The translations under genes and the position numbers were made by a program. Below the pieces are notes generated by a model that saw only the letters and a list, made by a program, of their open reading frames with translations, was not told the origin of the DNA and did no database searches. From VRUE01 sp963737575 (lineage in GTDB: Bacteria > Actinomycetota > Thermoleophilia > Solirubrobacterales > 70-9), in NCBI GenBank assembly GCA_963737575.1, contig CAVTTJ010000007.1, positions 62,001 to 126,000 on the forward strand: DNA of 64,000 nt, given 5' to 3'. Positions 44,520 to 52,421 of this stretch are shown here, piece by piece; position 1 is the first letter of the stretch, and every line of letters starts with the position of its first letter.

Positions 44520-45241
44520 GGCTCCTCGACCTCCGGCGCGGCGAAGCGGAACCCGACTCCCCTCACGGTCTCGATGTAACGGGGGTTGCCGGGGTCGTCG
44601 CCGAGCTTGCGGCGCAGCCATCCGATGTGGACGTCCAGCGTCTTGGTCGAGCCGAACCAGTTGACGTCCCAGACCTTGGACATCAGGTCCTCGCGGCTGA
44701 TCACACGGCCGGCGTTTCGCATCAGCTCGGCGAGGAGGTCGAACTCCTTGCGGGACAGCTCGAGCTCCTCGCCCTCGAGGCGGGCGACGCGCGCCGCCGG
44801 ATCGAGCTCGAGGGCGCCGATCCGGACCGGCCCCTCGTCGGCGTCGGCTCCCTCGCGCGGAGCGCTGCGGCGCAGCACCGCCCGAATACGCGAGATCACC
44901 TCGCGGGCGCTGAACGGCTTGACGACGTAGTCATCGGCACCCAGCTCGAGGCCGACGATCCGATCCATCTCGGTACCGCGGGCGGTGAGCATCACGATCG
45001 GCACGTCGGAGTGGCGCCGCAGCTCGCGACAGACGTCGCGGCCGTCGCCGTCGGGCAGGGTGAGGTCGAGCATCACGAGATCCGGCTCGGCCTCCTTCGC
45101 CAGCTCAAGGGCTCCGGCGGCGGTGCGGGTCACGACGGGTTCGAACCCGGCCCGTTGCAGGGCCTCCGCGAACGGCTCGGAAATCGATTCCTCGTCCTCG
45201 ACGACGAGGATGCGGCCGCCCGGGGCCGACGTGCTGGCCAT
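44516..45241 (-). CDS. OmpR/PhoB-family response regulator
   Basis: 241 residues: receiver with ILVVEDEESISEPFAEAL, phospho-Asp in LVMLDLTLPDGDG, Thr in MLTARG and Lys in VVKPFSARE; winged-helix C-domain with SRKEFDLLAELMRNAGRVIS, DVHIGWLRRKLGDD and YIETVRGVGFRF. ATG at 45241 with TACAGT (45248-45253) six bases upstream. Its operon continues with the histidine kinase. The direct-repeat boxes on both flanks are probably its binding sites. Confidence 0.93.
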   Translation of the reverse strand: MASTSAPGGRILVVEDEESISEPFAEALQRAGFEPVVTRTAAGALELAKEAEPDLVMLDLTLPDGDGRDVCRELRRHSDVPIVMLTARGTEMDRIVGLELGADDYVVKPFSAREVISRIRAVLRRSAPREGADADEGPVRIGALELDPAARVARLEGEELELSRKEFDLLAELMRNAGRVISREDLMSKVWDVNWFGSTKTLDVHIGWLRRKLGDDPGNPRYIETVRGVGFRFAAPEVEEP

Positions 45242-45292
45242 CGGCCCACTGTAACGCCGCTCGGGACGACCTCTTTCAGCTCGAGACCAGGT

Positions 45293-45309
45293 TTTGCCAA
45301 CCCTTTACC
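45293..45309 (+). promoter_or_regulatory. Response-regulator direct-repeat box (site 2)
   Basis: TTTGCC (45293-45298) and TTTACC (45304-45309) in an 11-bp direct repeat, identical in hexamers and spacing to site 1. It lies in the divergent region between the response regulator (start 45241, minus) and the redox operon (start 45378, plus), so it could act on both. Confidence 0.6.
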
Positions 45310-45377
45310 CGGGCCTGGGCGGCGCTTGAACGGGCCCTCCTCACACTGGCGACAAATGCGCCCAGGAGGTAGATGAG

Positions 45378-46121
45378 GTGAAAAACCCGAAGTCACGAAT
45401 CGCCGCCGCCGCCACGGTCATCGGACTGGGCGGCCTCGCCGGCGTCGCCCTCAGCGCCGGGAGCCAGAAGTCGGCACCGGTCGCCGTCAAGCCGCTGGTT
45501 CGCACCAAGGTGATCCGGCAGACGGTCCACGTCACCAAGCACAAGAAGCCGAAACACCCTGTTGCGGCCGGGTCTCCGGGCGCTCCATATACAGGTGCGG
45601 CGGCGACCGGCGGCGGGGGCGGCTCCAACTACTCCTCTTCCGGTGCGCCGGTCACGACGTCCGCCAGCGGCTCCGCCGCGACGTCCCCGGCGCCCAGCTC
45701 CAGCTCCGAACCGGCTCCGGTCGTCACCCAGACGAGCGGCGCCTCGGCCCCCGCCACCCACACGGCGACGCGCCACACCGGGCCCTCAGGCGGCCACGCG
45801 CGGGTGGTCACGCACACCAGCGGCTCCGGCCGCTCCCATTCCGGCTCGGGCGGCAGAACGCACACCGGCCGGACCCACACCCCCCGCGTCGTCACCCACA
45901 CAAGCGGCTCCCATTCCGGCTCGGGCGGCAGCACGCACACCGCACCGACCCACACCACTCCCGTCGTCACCCACACAAGCGGCTCGACCGCGGGCACCCC
46001 GGAAAGCAGCGGAGGCGGCAGTCCCGCCGCTCCGGTGGTCACCCACACCAGCGGCGCCGGTGCTGGCGGCGGTGGCGGTGGCGAGGGCGGCGACCACGAG
46101 ACGGGTGACCACGGTGACTGA
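45378..46121 (+). CDS. Secreted or anchored His/Thr/Ser-rich protein with VVTHTSG repeats
   Basis: 247 residues. N-terminal signal or anchor (RIAAAATVIGLGGLAGVALS, about 7-26), basic stretch VTKHKKPKHP, then low-complexity Gly/Ser/Thr. Five copies of VVT(H/Q)TSG(A/S) lie near residues 115, 142, 170, 195 and 219, spaced 24-28 residues, with HSGSGG and THT between them; the tail is EGGDHETGDHGD. GTG at 45378 follows AGGAGG. First gene of the ApbE operon. Its repeats resemble, but do not match, the S/T-G-A-S/T flavinylation motif; metal binding by His is another option. Confidence 0.72.
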   Translation: MKNPKSRIAAAATVIGLGGLAGVALSAGSQKSAPVAVKPLVRTKVIRQTVHVTKHKKPKHPVAAGSPGAPYTGAAATGGGGGSNYSSSGAPVTTSASGSAATSPAPSSSSEPAPVVTQTSGASAPATHTATRHTGPSGGHARVVTHTSGSGRSHSGSGGRTHTGRTHTPRVVTHTSGSHSGSGGSTHTAPTHTTPVVTHTSGSTAGTPESSGGGSPAAPVVTHTSGAGAGGGGGGEGGDHETGDHGD

Positions 46122-46419
46122 GCGCACCGAGTCGGCGCCTCGGCAGGACACTGCATCGCGGCGGCGGCGCCCGGGCATCGGTCCCGTGCTTTGGGGCTCC
46201 GTCGCGCTGTTCGCCGCGATGTTCGCGCTCCTCACCTTCCAGCTCAGCTCCAGCCAGCCGCCGGCGCCCCGGCCCGTCCTGGTGCGCAAGGTGCTCAAGC
46301 GGCGCGTCGTCACGACCGTCGTCCCGACCCCGGGACGCTCCGCGATCACGACCAGCGGCCAGGTCACGGCGTCGACCTCGCCCTCCGAATACGCCCCTGT
46401 CACAACCGGCGCCTCCTGA
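46114..46419 (+). CDS. Small single-pass membrane protein, relative of the repeat protein
   Basis: 101 residues: basic head, membrane helix (GPVLWGSVALFAAMFALLTF, about 24-43), linker RPVLVRKVLKRRVVTT, and tail containing AITTSGQVTAST and, at the end, PVTTGAS. The stretch LVRKVLKRRVV resembles KPLVRTKVIRQTV in the preceding protein, suggesting a shared origin. GTG at 46114 overlaps the upstream stop by 8 nt, so coupled. It ends 1 nt before apbE. Confidence 0.68.
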   Translation: MTERTESAPRQDTASRRRRPGIGPVLWGSVALFAAMFALLTFQLSSSQPPAPRPVLVRKVLKRRVVTTVVPTPGRSAITTSGQVTASTSPSEYAPVTTGAS

Positions 46420-46420
46420 G

Positions 46421-47392
46421 ATGGGCGAGCACGACGTCATCTTCGATGCAATGGGCAGCCACGTCAGGCTCCTGATCGGCGACCCCGGGCCAGGCATGGA
46501 TCCGGCCCCGGCCGCCGCCGAGCGGGCGAGGCGGTTCGTGGTCGAATTCGATGCGGCACTGTCGCGGTTCAGGCCCGACAGCGAGCTCTCGGCGCTGAAC
46601 GCCGACGAGCGCGAGCGCGTCCCCGCCTCGGATCTTCTCCGGACCGCGGTAAGGGCCGGCCTCAGGGCCGCCGAGCAGAGCGGCGGCCTGGTCGACCCGA
46701 CTCTCGTCGGCGAGATCGAGTCCGCCGGCTACGTCGCCTCGCGCGCGGGGGTGCCCGGCGCGCCGCTCGGGGCGGCGCTCGCCGAGGCCCCTGCTCGCCG
46801 CCCGGCAAGGCCCCATCCTGGGGCGAGGTGGCGCCTGATCGAGGTCGACGACTCCAACGGCACCATCACCCGCCCGCCCGGCGTCCGCTTCGACACCGGC
46901 GGCGCCGGCAAGGGCCTTGCGGCGGACATGATCGCCGGCTTCCTGCACGGCTACTCCCGCTACATCGTCGATTGCGGCGGCGACATCAGGATCGGCGGCC
47001 CCGACGCCCTCGTTGACCCCTTCGAGGTCTTCGTCGAGCACCCCCTGACCGGTGAGCACGCCTTCGTGCTCAGGCTCGGCTCGGGTGCGGTGGCGACATC
47101 GGGCCTCAACGTCCGGATCTGGCGGGATTCCGACGGGCGCTATTCGCACCACCTGCTCGATCCCGCCACCGGCGAGCCCGCCTGGACCGGGCTGATCGGC
47201 GTCACCGCCCTCGGCGAAGATGCGGTGGAAGCGGAGACCTTCGCAAAGGCGGCGCTGCTGTCCGGGCCGGAGAGCGGCCGAGCCGTGCTCGCCGAGCGCG
47301 GAGGCCTGCTCGTCCACGACAGCGGCCGGATCGAGACGGTGGGGCCGCTCAGCGCCAGGCCGCGAATCCGCGTGACCGAAAGCGCCGCATGA
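46421..47392 (+). CDS. apbE: ApbE-family FAD:protein FMN transferase
   Basis: Attaches FMN covalently to Ser/Thr of target proteins with Mg and FAD. Conserved: FDAMGSHVRLLIG, LSRFRPDSELSALN, FDTGGAGKGLAADMIA, YIVDCGGDIRIGG, VATSGLNVRIW, HHLLDPATGEPAW and a late AETFAKAALLSG. 323 residues. No signal peptide or lipobox is visible, so the compartment is uncertain. Next to a ferric-reductase-like membrane protein (ATGA overlap) and the repeat proteins, one of which may be its substrate (inference). Confidence 0.92.
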   Translation: MGEHDVIFDAMGSHVRLLIGDPGPGMDPAPAAAERARRFVVEFDAALSRFRPDSELSALNADERERVPASDLLRTAVRAGLRAAEQSGGLVDPTLVGEIESAGYVASRAGVPGAPLGAALAEAPARRPARPHPGARWRLIEVDDSNGTITRPPGVRFDTGGAGKGLAADMIAGFLHGYSRYIVDCGGDIRIGGPDALVDPFEVFVEHPLTGEHAFVLRLGSGAVATSGLNVRIWRDSDGRYSHHLLDPATGEPAWTGLIGVTALGEDAVEAETFAKAALLSGPESGRAVLAERGGLLVHDSGRIETVGPLSARPRIRVTESAA

Positions 47393-48009
47393 ACGCGACC
47401 TCGGAAACCCTCCAGGCCCACGGCTGGTGGCTCGCCAGTCGCGCCTCCGGCCTGGTCGCGCTGGTCCTGGTGACGATCTCGGTCGGCCTCGGGCTCGCGA
47501 TGGCGGGCAAGGTGATGCGCCGGCCCGGGCTCTCGAAGAAGCTGCTGGCGATCCACGAGCACACCGCCCTGGCCGGCATCGTCGCGATCGCCGTCCACGG
47601 GATAACCCTCCTCGGCGACCCCTGGCTGCATCCTGGGATCAGCGGTGTCGCCGTCCCCTTCACGCTCGGCTTCCGCCCCCTCTTCACCGGGCTGGGAATC
47701 GTCGGCGGCTATCTCGCCGCCCTGCTGGGGCTGAGCTACTACGCCCGCCGGCGGATCGGCCCGCGCCTCTGGCGCAAGGCCCACCGCGCGACCGTCCTCG
47801 TCTACCTGCTGGGGCTGGTCCACGCGATCGGCAGCGGGACCGACGCCTCGGCGGTGTGGTTCCGCTGGTGGGCGCTGGCGACGACTCCCGTGATCGCCGG
47901 GCTCTTCCTCTACAGGGTCTTCGGCGCTCGCCTTCGCGGGGCTCGGCTGCCCGCTCCCCGGCGCCAACCTGCCCCGATCTCACGAACCCCCGTCCCCGAG
48001 GAGGCATGA
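47389..48009 (+). CDS. Ferric-reductase-like transmembrane protein
   Basis: 206 residues with about six helices. Candidate haem-ligating histidines are in LLAIHEHTALAGIVAIAVHG and in RKAHRATVLVYLLGLVHAIG, spaced as in the FRD/MsrQ-YedZ superfamily. Moves electrons across the membrane in that family. Overlaps apbE and the FAD reductase by ATGA at both ends. The set ApbE + FRD + reductase suggests a flavin-based extracytoplasmic electron path. Confidence 0.88.
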   Translation: MNATSETLQAHGWWLASRASGLVALVLVTISVGLGLAMAGKVMRRPGLSKKLLAIHEHTALAGIVAIAVHGITLLGDPWLHPGISGVAVPFTLGFRPLFTGLGIVGGYLAALLGLSYYARRRIGPRLWRKAHRATVLVYLLGLVHAIGSGTDASAVWFRWWALATTPVIAGLFLYRVFGARLRGARLPAPRRQPAPISRTPVPEEA

Positions 48010-49199
48010 TGGAAGGCAATGGCGTTCTGATCGTCGGAGGCGGCCTGGCGGCGCAGCGATGCGCCGAGACGCTTCGCCGGCGCGGCTACGACGGCCGTGT
48101 GCGGATGGTTTGCGCCGAGCCGGATCCGCCCTATGACCGCCCGCCGCTCTCCAAGGAGCTGCTGGCCGGGACCGTCGGGGTGGACTCCGTCGCCTTCCGC
48201 CCGGCCTGGTGGTACGACGAGAAGCAGGTCGAGATGCTGCTGGGAGCTCGCGCCGAGGCGCTCGAACCGGAGGGTCGGACGGTCAGGCTCGAGGGAGGCC
48301 GGAAGTTGGGCTACGAGAAGCTGCTGATCGCAACGGGCAGCGCCGCCCGCCGGTTGCCCTTCCTCGAGGGCTATGAGAACGCCCACGCGCTCCGCACCCT
48401 CGGCGATGCGCGCAGGCTGCGGAAGGAGCTCGTCCCGGGCGCCCGGCTCGCGATCGTTGGGGCCGGCTTCATCGGCCAGGAGGTCGCGGCGACCGCCCGC
48501 CGGCTCGGGCTCGAGGTGACGATGATCGAGGCGCTTTCGACGCCGCTCGAGCCGATCCTCGGCAGCCAGGTCGGCGGCTGGTTCGCCGCGCTGCACGACA
48601 GCGAGGGGGTGCGGGTGATGACCGGCGCCAAGCTCGCCGGGGCGCGCGGGAACGGCCGGGTCGAGGAGCTGGTGCTCGAGAGCGGGAAACGGGTCCCGTG
48701 CGACGCCGTCGTGGTCGGCGTCGGAACGATGGCGGCCACCGAGTGGCTGGGCGGCAGCGGTCTCGATGAGACCGGGGTCCACACCGACACCTCCGGGCGC
48801 ACCCCGTTTCCGGGGGTGTTCGCCGCAGGCGATGCGTCGGTGCCGTTCGACCCCCGCTTCGGCTCCCACGCGCGCACCGAGCACTGGGATGCCGCCGCCT
48901 GGCAGGGCGCCGCGGTGGCCCAGGCGATGCTGGGCGAGTACCCGGGTACCCCGCCGCTCCCGAGCTTCTGGAGCGACCAGTACGGCCTGCGGATCCAGTA
49001 CGTCGGCCATGCCCACCGCGCTGATGCGGTGATCGTCGAGGGCGACCCCGACGAGCGCGACTTCGAGGCCGTGTTCACCCGCAGCGGCGTCCCGGTCGCG
49101 GGTCTCACGGTCGAGCGCCCACGCTCGATCCCGGCCCTCAAGAAGCGAATAGAGCGCGGGCATTGGCCCGCGAAGAGCAGAGAAACGGAGGCGGCATGA
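48006..49199 (+). CDS. NAD(P)H-dependent FAD ferredoxin-reductase-type oxidoreductase
   Basis: 397 residues: FAD motif VLIVGGGLAAQRCAE, YDRPPLSKELL, NAD motif LAIVGAGFIGQEVAA, FPGVFAAGDASV and the reductase C-domain HWDAAAWQGAAVA. Matches ferredoxin/rubredoxin reductases of oxygenase systems. ATG at 48006 (or 48009) overlaps the previous stop. Immediately followed by a ferredoxin with ATGA overlap, so the pair probably works together, feeding either the FRD-like protein or an unlinked P450. Confidence 0.9.
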   Translation: MMEGNGVLIVGGGLAAQRCAETLRRRGYDGRVRMVCAEPDPPYDRPPLSKELLAGTVGVDSVAFRPAWWYDEKQVEMLLGARAEALEPEGRTVRLEGGRKLGYEKLLIATGSAARRLPFLEGYENAHALRTLGDARRLRKELVPGARLAIVGAGFIGQEVAATARRLGLEVTMIEALSTPLEPILGSQVGGWFAALHDSEGVRVMTGAKLAGARGNGRVEELVLESGKRVPCDAVVVGVGTMAATEWLGGSGLDETGVHTDTSGRTPFPGVFAAGDASVPFDPRFGSHARTEHWDAAAWQGAAVAQAMLGEYPGTPPLPSFWSDQYGLRIQYVGHAHRADAVIVEGDPDERDFEAVFTRSGVPVAGLTVERPRSIPALKKRIERGHWPAKSRETEAA

Positions 49200-49402
49200 C
49201 CTACACAGTGATGGTGGACCCCGACGAGTGCAGCGCCCACGGCGACTGCGTCGAGATCGCGCCCGAGGTTTTCAGGCTCGATGAAGTCGCGGTCGTGATT
49301 GGCGCAGGCCCGTTCGAGAAGATCCTCGAAGCCGCCGAGTCCTGTCCCACGGTCGCGATCTCGATAGTCGACGAGGAGACCGGCGAGAGGGCCTTTCCGT
49401 GA
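49196..49402 (+). CDS. Small ferredoxin (3Fe-4S type, P450-associated pattern)
   Basis: 68 residues. Cysteines in DECSAHGDCVEIAPEVF (Cys-x5-Cys) and SCPTVAI give the three-ligand pattern of single-cluster ferredoxins that serve cytochromes P450. ATG at 49196 overlaps the reductase stop. No P450 gene lies in the window. Confidence 0.88.
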   Translation: MTYTVMVDPDECSAHGDCVEIAPEVFRLDEVAVVIGAGPFEKILEAAESCPTVAISIVDEETGERAFP

Positions 49403-49439
49403 CGATCCGCGGCGGGGGCGGAGCTGGCATGCTGGTCGC

Positions 49440-49844
49440 CTGGCCTCGATTCGCAAGGAAAGGAAGATCGACGCCTCTCCCGAGGATGTCTGGGACGCGC
49501 TGCGCGACTGGGGCGCGGTGCACGAGCGTCTGGTGCCGGGCTTCGTCGTCGATACCAAGCTCGACGGCGGCGACAGGCTCGTCACGTTCTTCAACGGCGC
49601 CGTTGCCCGCGAGGTCCTGATCGACCTCGACGAGGACCGCCGGCGCCTGGTCTGGTCGATCGTCGACGGCCCCTACACACACCACAACGGCGCCGCGCAG
49701 GTCATCGCTGCAGATGGCGGCGGAGCGCTCTTCGTCTGGACCGCCGACCTGTTGCCGAACGAGGCCGCCGAGGTGACCGACGCGATGATGGAGCGCGGGG
49801 TCGAGACCGTGAAGCGAACCCTCGAGGGCGGATCGGGCGGCTGA
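49440..49844 (+). CDS. SRPBCC (START/polyketide cyclase-like) protein
   Basis: About 134 residues: RKERKIDASPEDVWDALRDW, RLVTFFNGAVAREVLID, LVWSIVDGPYTHHNG, and a C-terminal helix MMERGVETVKRTLEG. SRPBCC hydrophobic-pocket fold, ligand unknown. No ATG, GTG or TTG precedes the conserved N-terminus in frame. A CTG at 49440 with CATGCT six bases upstream fits the leaderless pattern seen elsewhere. The first GTG (49515) would remove the conserved first strand. Confidence 0.7.
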   Translation: MASIRKERKIDASPEDVWDALRDWGAVHERLVPGFVVDTKLDGGDRLVTFFNGAVAREVLIDLDEDRRRLVWSIVDGPYTHHNGAAQVIAADGGGALFVWTADLLPNEAAEVTDAMMERGVETVKRTLEGGSGG

Positions 49845-49863
49845 GCGCCCGTAATCGGCCTGC

Positions 49864-50022
49864 TCAGCTGCTTTCGGCGGGCCGGAGCTTCGCGTCGAGC
49901 TGCTTCCGCAGCGCGTCGCACACCGATTGGGCCTCATCGTTGTGGCGCTCCGCGGCGAGCACGCCGAGCAGGACCTCGGCCTCGGACCTGGAGATCGTCA
50001 ACTCGATCGTCTGTTCTGCCAT
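49864..50022 (-). CDS. Small hypothetical protein (52 aa)
   Basis: Reads MAEQTIELTISRSEAEVLLG, then LAAERHNDEAQ and a helical end DALRKQLDAKLRPAESS. ATG at 50022 with AGGAGG 5 nt upstream, an unusually good Shine-Dalgarno for this window, which supports a real gene. No family recognised; possibly a small helical regulator. Confidence 0.65.
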   Translation of the reverse strand: MAEQTIELTISRSEAEVLLGVLAAERHNDEAQSVCDALRKQLDAKLRPAESS

Positions 50023-50091
50023 CAGTCCTCCTATCGCTTTCTCTCGAGCCTTCCTACGGAGAGCTCGCGACCATCATCCTCCCGGTGAACA

Positions 50092-50694
50092 TCAGGAAGC
50101 CGAGCCCAGTAGCCGGTCGAGCTCCTCGACCGTGATCACCTCCGCCTGGCGGGGGAAGATCTCGGTCGTCAGGAACTCGTGGACCTCCGCCTTCGGGTCG
50201 GCGCTCGCGTCGGCAAGGACGAGGACGCGGTAGTCGCGGTCGTGGGCGTCGCGAACGGTCGAGAGGACGACTCCGCTGGTGCTGATCCCGGCGAGGACGA
50301 TCGTGTCGATGCCGCGCGCCGAGAGCTGCTCGTCCAGGTCGGTGGTCGAGAAGGCGCCGACCCTCGTCTTGCGGACGACGATGTCGCCCTCGAGCGGGGC
50401 CACCCGCTCGTGGACGGCCGTCTGCGGCGAACCGGCGTCCAGGCGCTCGCCGGCTTCCGCCGCGCGCTTCGCCATCCGGCTCGTCTCCGGCACCCCCTCG
50501 AGGTCCTCGGGCGTGAAGGCGACGCGGACATAGCCGACCGTCGCGCCCGCCGCGCGCGCGACCGCGATCGCCGCGGCGGCACGGTCGAGAGGGGTCTCGG
50601 AGTCGGGAAGGTTGGCGAGGATTCCGGGCTGGAAGTCCATCACCAGTACCGCTGTGCGGCCGGGGTCGAGCGGCTTCTCGAATTCGTTCATCAC
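50092..50694 (-). CDS. Isochorismatase-like hydrolase lacking the catalytic Cys
   Basis: 200 residues of the cysteine-hydrolase fold: AVLVMDFQPGIL (Asp), VVRKTRVGAFSTTDLD (Lys) and LAGISTSGVVLSTVRDA, where the catalytic Cys position is occupied by Gly/Val. Isochorismatases such as PhzD lack the Cys too, so a hydrolase of another kind or a binding protein is possible. ATG at 50694 overlaps the MFS stop. Third gene of a MarR-MFS-hydrolase operon. Confidence 0.85.
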   Translation of the reverse strand: MMNEFEKPLDPGRTAVLVMDFQPGILANLPDSETPLDRAAAAIAVARAAGATVGYVRVAFTPEDLEGVPETSRMAKRAAEAGERLDAGSPQTAVHERVAPLEGDIVVRKTRVGAFSTTDLDEQLSARGIDTIVLAGISTSGVVLSTVRDAHDRDYRVLVLADASADPKAEVHEFLTTEIFPRQAEVITVEELDRLLGSAS

Positions 50695-52421
50695 TGGTTG
50701 CTCCTCGGTTGGGGGTTGGCGGAGAGTGCGGAGGGCGCCGAGCGGGCGGCCGCGGCGCCGCCGTGGCGGTAGTCGCCGCGCAGCAGCGAGGCGATCGCGG
50801 CGATCAGCGCCAGCGCCGCGGCGGCGGCGAAGACGATGAAGAGCCCGTCCTGGAACGGCCCCGAGATCAGGTGGGGGAAGAACTCGCGCCCGGTCAGCAC
50901 CGCCCGGCTCGCGGCCGGCAGCGAGGCGAGGGCGCCGTTGGCGGCGAGAAGGTGGCCGATCGGGTTGACGCCGAGGATCGCGGCAAAGAGCGAGGAGACG
51001 GGCGGCAGCGAGGCGATCTGGTGGGCCGCCCGCGGTTCGACGCCATGTTCCTGAAGCCCGCTAGCCATCGCCCCCGGGAGGCCGTGGGAGAGCCCGATGA
51101 TCATCAGCGTGAAGAAGATCCCGATCGAGAGCGCGGTCCCGGTGTTCTGGAAGGTCGACCGCATCCCGGATGCGGCACCGCGCTGCTCAGGGGGGACGCT
51201 GCTCATCACCGACGCCGCGTTCGGCGAGCTGAACATCCCGACGCCGATCCCGTTGAGGGCGATCAGGAGGGCGAAGGCGAGGTAGGGGAAGTCGACCGGG
51301 AGGAACATCATCCCGACGAAGCTCGCGGCGAAGATCAGCATCCCGGCGGTCGCGAAGCCGCGGGCCCCGTGGCGGTCGGAGAGAGCGCCCGAGATCGGGC
51401 CGGCGAGGAGGAAGCCGGCGGTCAGCGGCAACATGTAGATCCCCGCCCAGAGCGGCGTGTCGGCGAAGCTGTAGCCGTGCAGCGGCAGCCAGATCCCCTG
51501 CAGCCAGATGACGAGCATGAACTGGAGGCCGCCGCGGCCGACGGCGGCGATGAATCCGGCGATGCTGCCGGCGGTGAAGGCGCGGATCCTGAACAGCGCC
51601 AGCTGGATCATCGGTTCGGCGACGCGGGCCTCGATCAGGACGAATGCGAAAAGCAGCAGCGCGCCGGCGGCGAGCGAGCAGTAGACGACCGGGTTGGTCC
51701 AGCCCATCGGGTGGCCTCCATATGGGTGAAGGCCGGTCGTCATTCCGACCAGGATCGCGCTGAGGCCGACCGTGAAGGTGAGGTTCCCCCACCAGTCGAT
51801 CCTGCCTCCGGACCGCCGGCCCGAGTCGCGCAGCCTGCGATAGGCCCAGACGGTGCCGAAGATCCCGACCGGGACGTTGACCCAGAACACGGCGCGCCAA
51901 TCGATCGCGGCGAGCAGGCCGCCGGCGATCAGGCCGATGAACTGGCCGGCGAGGGCCGCGATCTGGTTCACCCCGAGCGCGAATCCGCGGCGGTCCGGCG
52001 GGAACGCGTCGGTCAGGATCGCCGCCGAGTTGGCGGTCAGCATCGACCCGCCCAGCGCCTGGACCCCGCGCCACGCAATCAGCCATACCGCGGCGGTGCC
52101 GCCGATGAAAGGGTCGAAGGAGAGCAGCAGCGAGGAGACGGCGAAGACCGCGAAGCCGGCGTTGTAGATGCGGACCCGGCCGTACATGTCGCCGATCCGG
52201 CCGACCGAGACCACCAGCACCGCCTGGACCAGGCGGTAGCCCATGATCATCCAGAGCAGGTAGCCGATGTTCGCCGGCGCCAGCGGGTCGAGGTGGATGC
52301 CGCGGAAGATCGCCGGCAGCGAGATGATCACGATCGACCCGTCGAGGGCCGACATGAAGACTGCCATCGTCGTGTTCGAGAGCGCGTCCCAGCGGTAGCG
52401 GTCCATCGCCGCCGCGGCCAT
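50691..52421 (-). CDS. EmrB/QacA-type MFS efflux transporter (14 TM)
   Basis: 576 residues. Helix 1 with FMSALDGSIVIISLPAI (the ALD-TIVN region of the family), motif A-like GRIGDMYGRVRIY, motif C-like region NQIAALAGQFIGLIAGG, and many later helices in a 14-helix arrangement. Exports drugs by proton antiport in this family. ATG at 52421 overlaps the MarR stop (TGATG), so repressor and pump are coupled. Confidence 0.9.
   Translation of the reverse strand: MAAAAMDRYRWDALSNTTMAVFMSALDGSIVIISLPAIFRGIHLDPLAPANIGYLLWMIMGYRLVQAVLVVSVGRIGDMYGRVRIYNAGFAVFAVSSLLLSFDPFIGGTAAVWLIAWRGVQALGGSMLTANSAAILTDAFPPDRRGFALGVNQIAALAGQFIGLIAGGLLAAIDWRAVFWVNVPVGIFGTVWAYRRLRDSGRRSGGRIDWWGNLTFTVGLSAILVGMTTGLHPYGGHPMGWTNPVVYCSLAAGALLLFAFVLIEARVAEPMIQLALFRIRAFTAGSIAGFIAAVGRGGLQFMLVIWLQGIWLPLHGYSFADTPLWAGIYMLPLTAGFLLAGPISGALSDRHGARGFATAGMLIFAASFVGMMFLPVDFPYLAFALLIALNGIGVGMFSSPNAASVMSSVPPEQRGAASGMRSTFQNTGTALSIGIFFTLMIIGLSHGLPGAMASGLQEHGVEPRAAHQIASLPPVSSLFAAILGVNPIGHLLAANGALASLPAASRAVLTGREFFPHLISGPFQDGLFIVFAAAAALALIAAIASLLRGDYRHGGAAAARSAPSALSANPQPRSNQ

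Noticed and set aside
45700..46060. Repeated ACCCACACAAGCGGC units as a possible CRISPR or tandem DNA repeat
   Set aside because: Repeats are in frame, vary at third codon positions and encode VVTHTSG; they are protein repeats, not an array with unique spacers.
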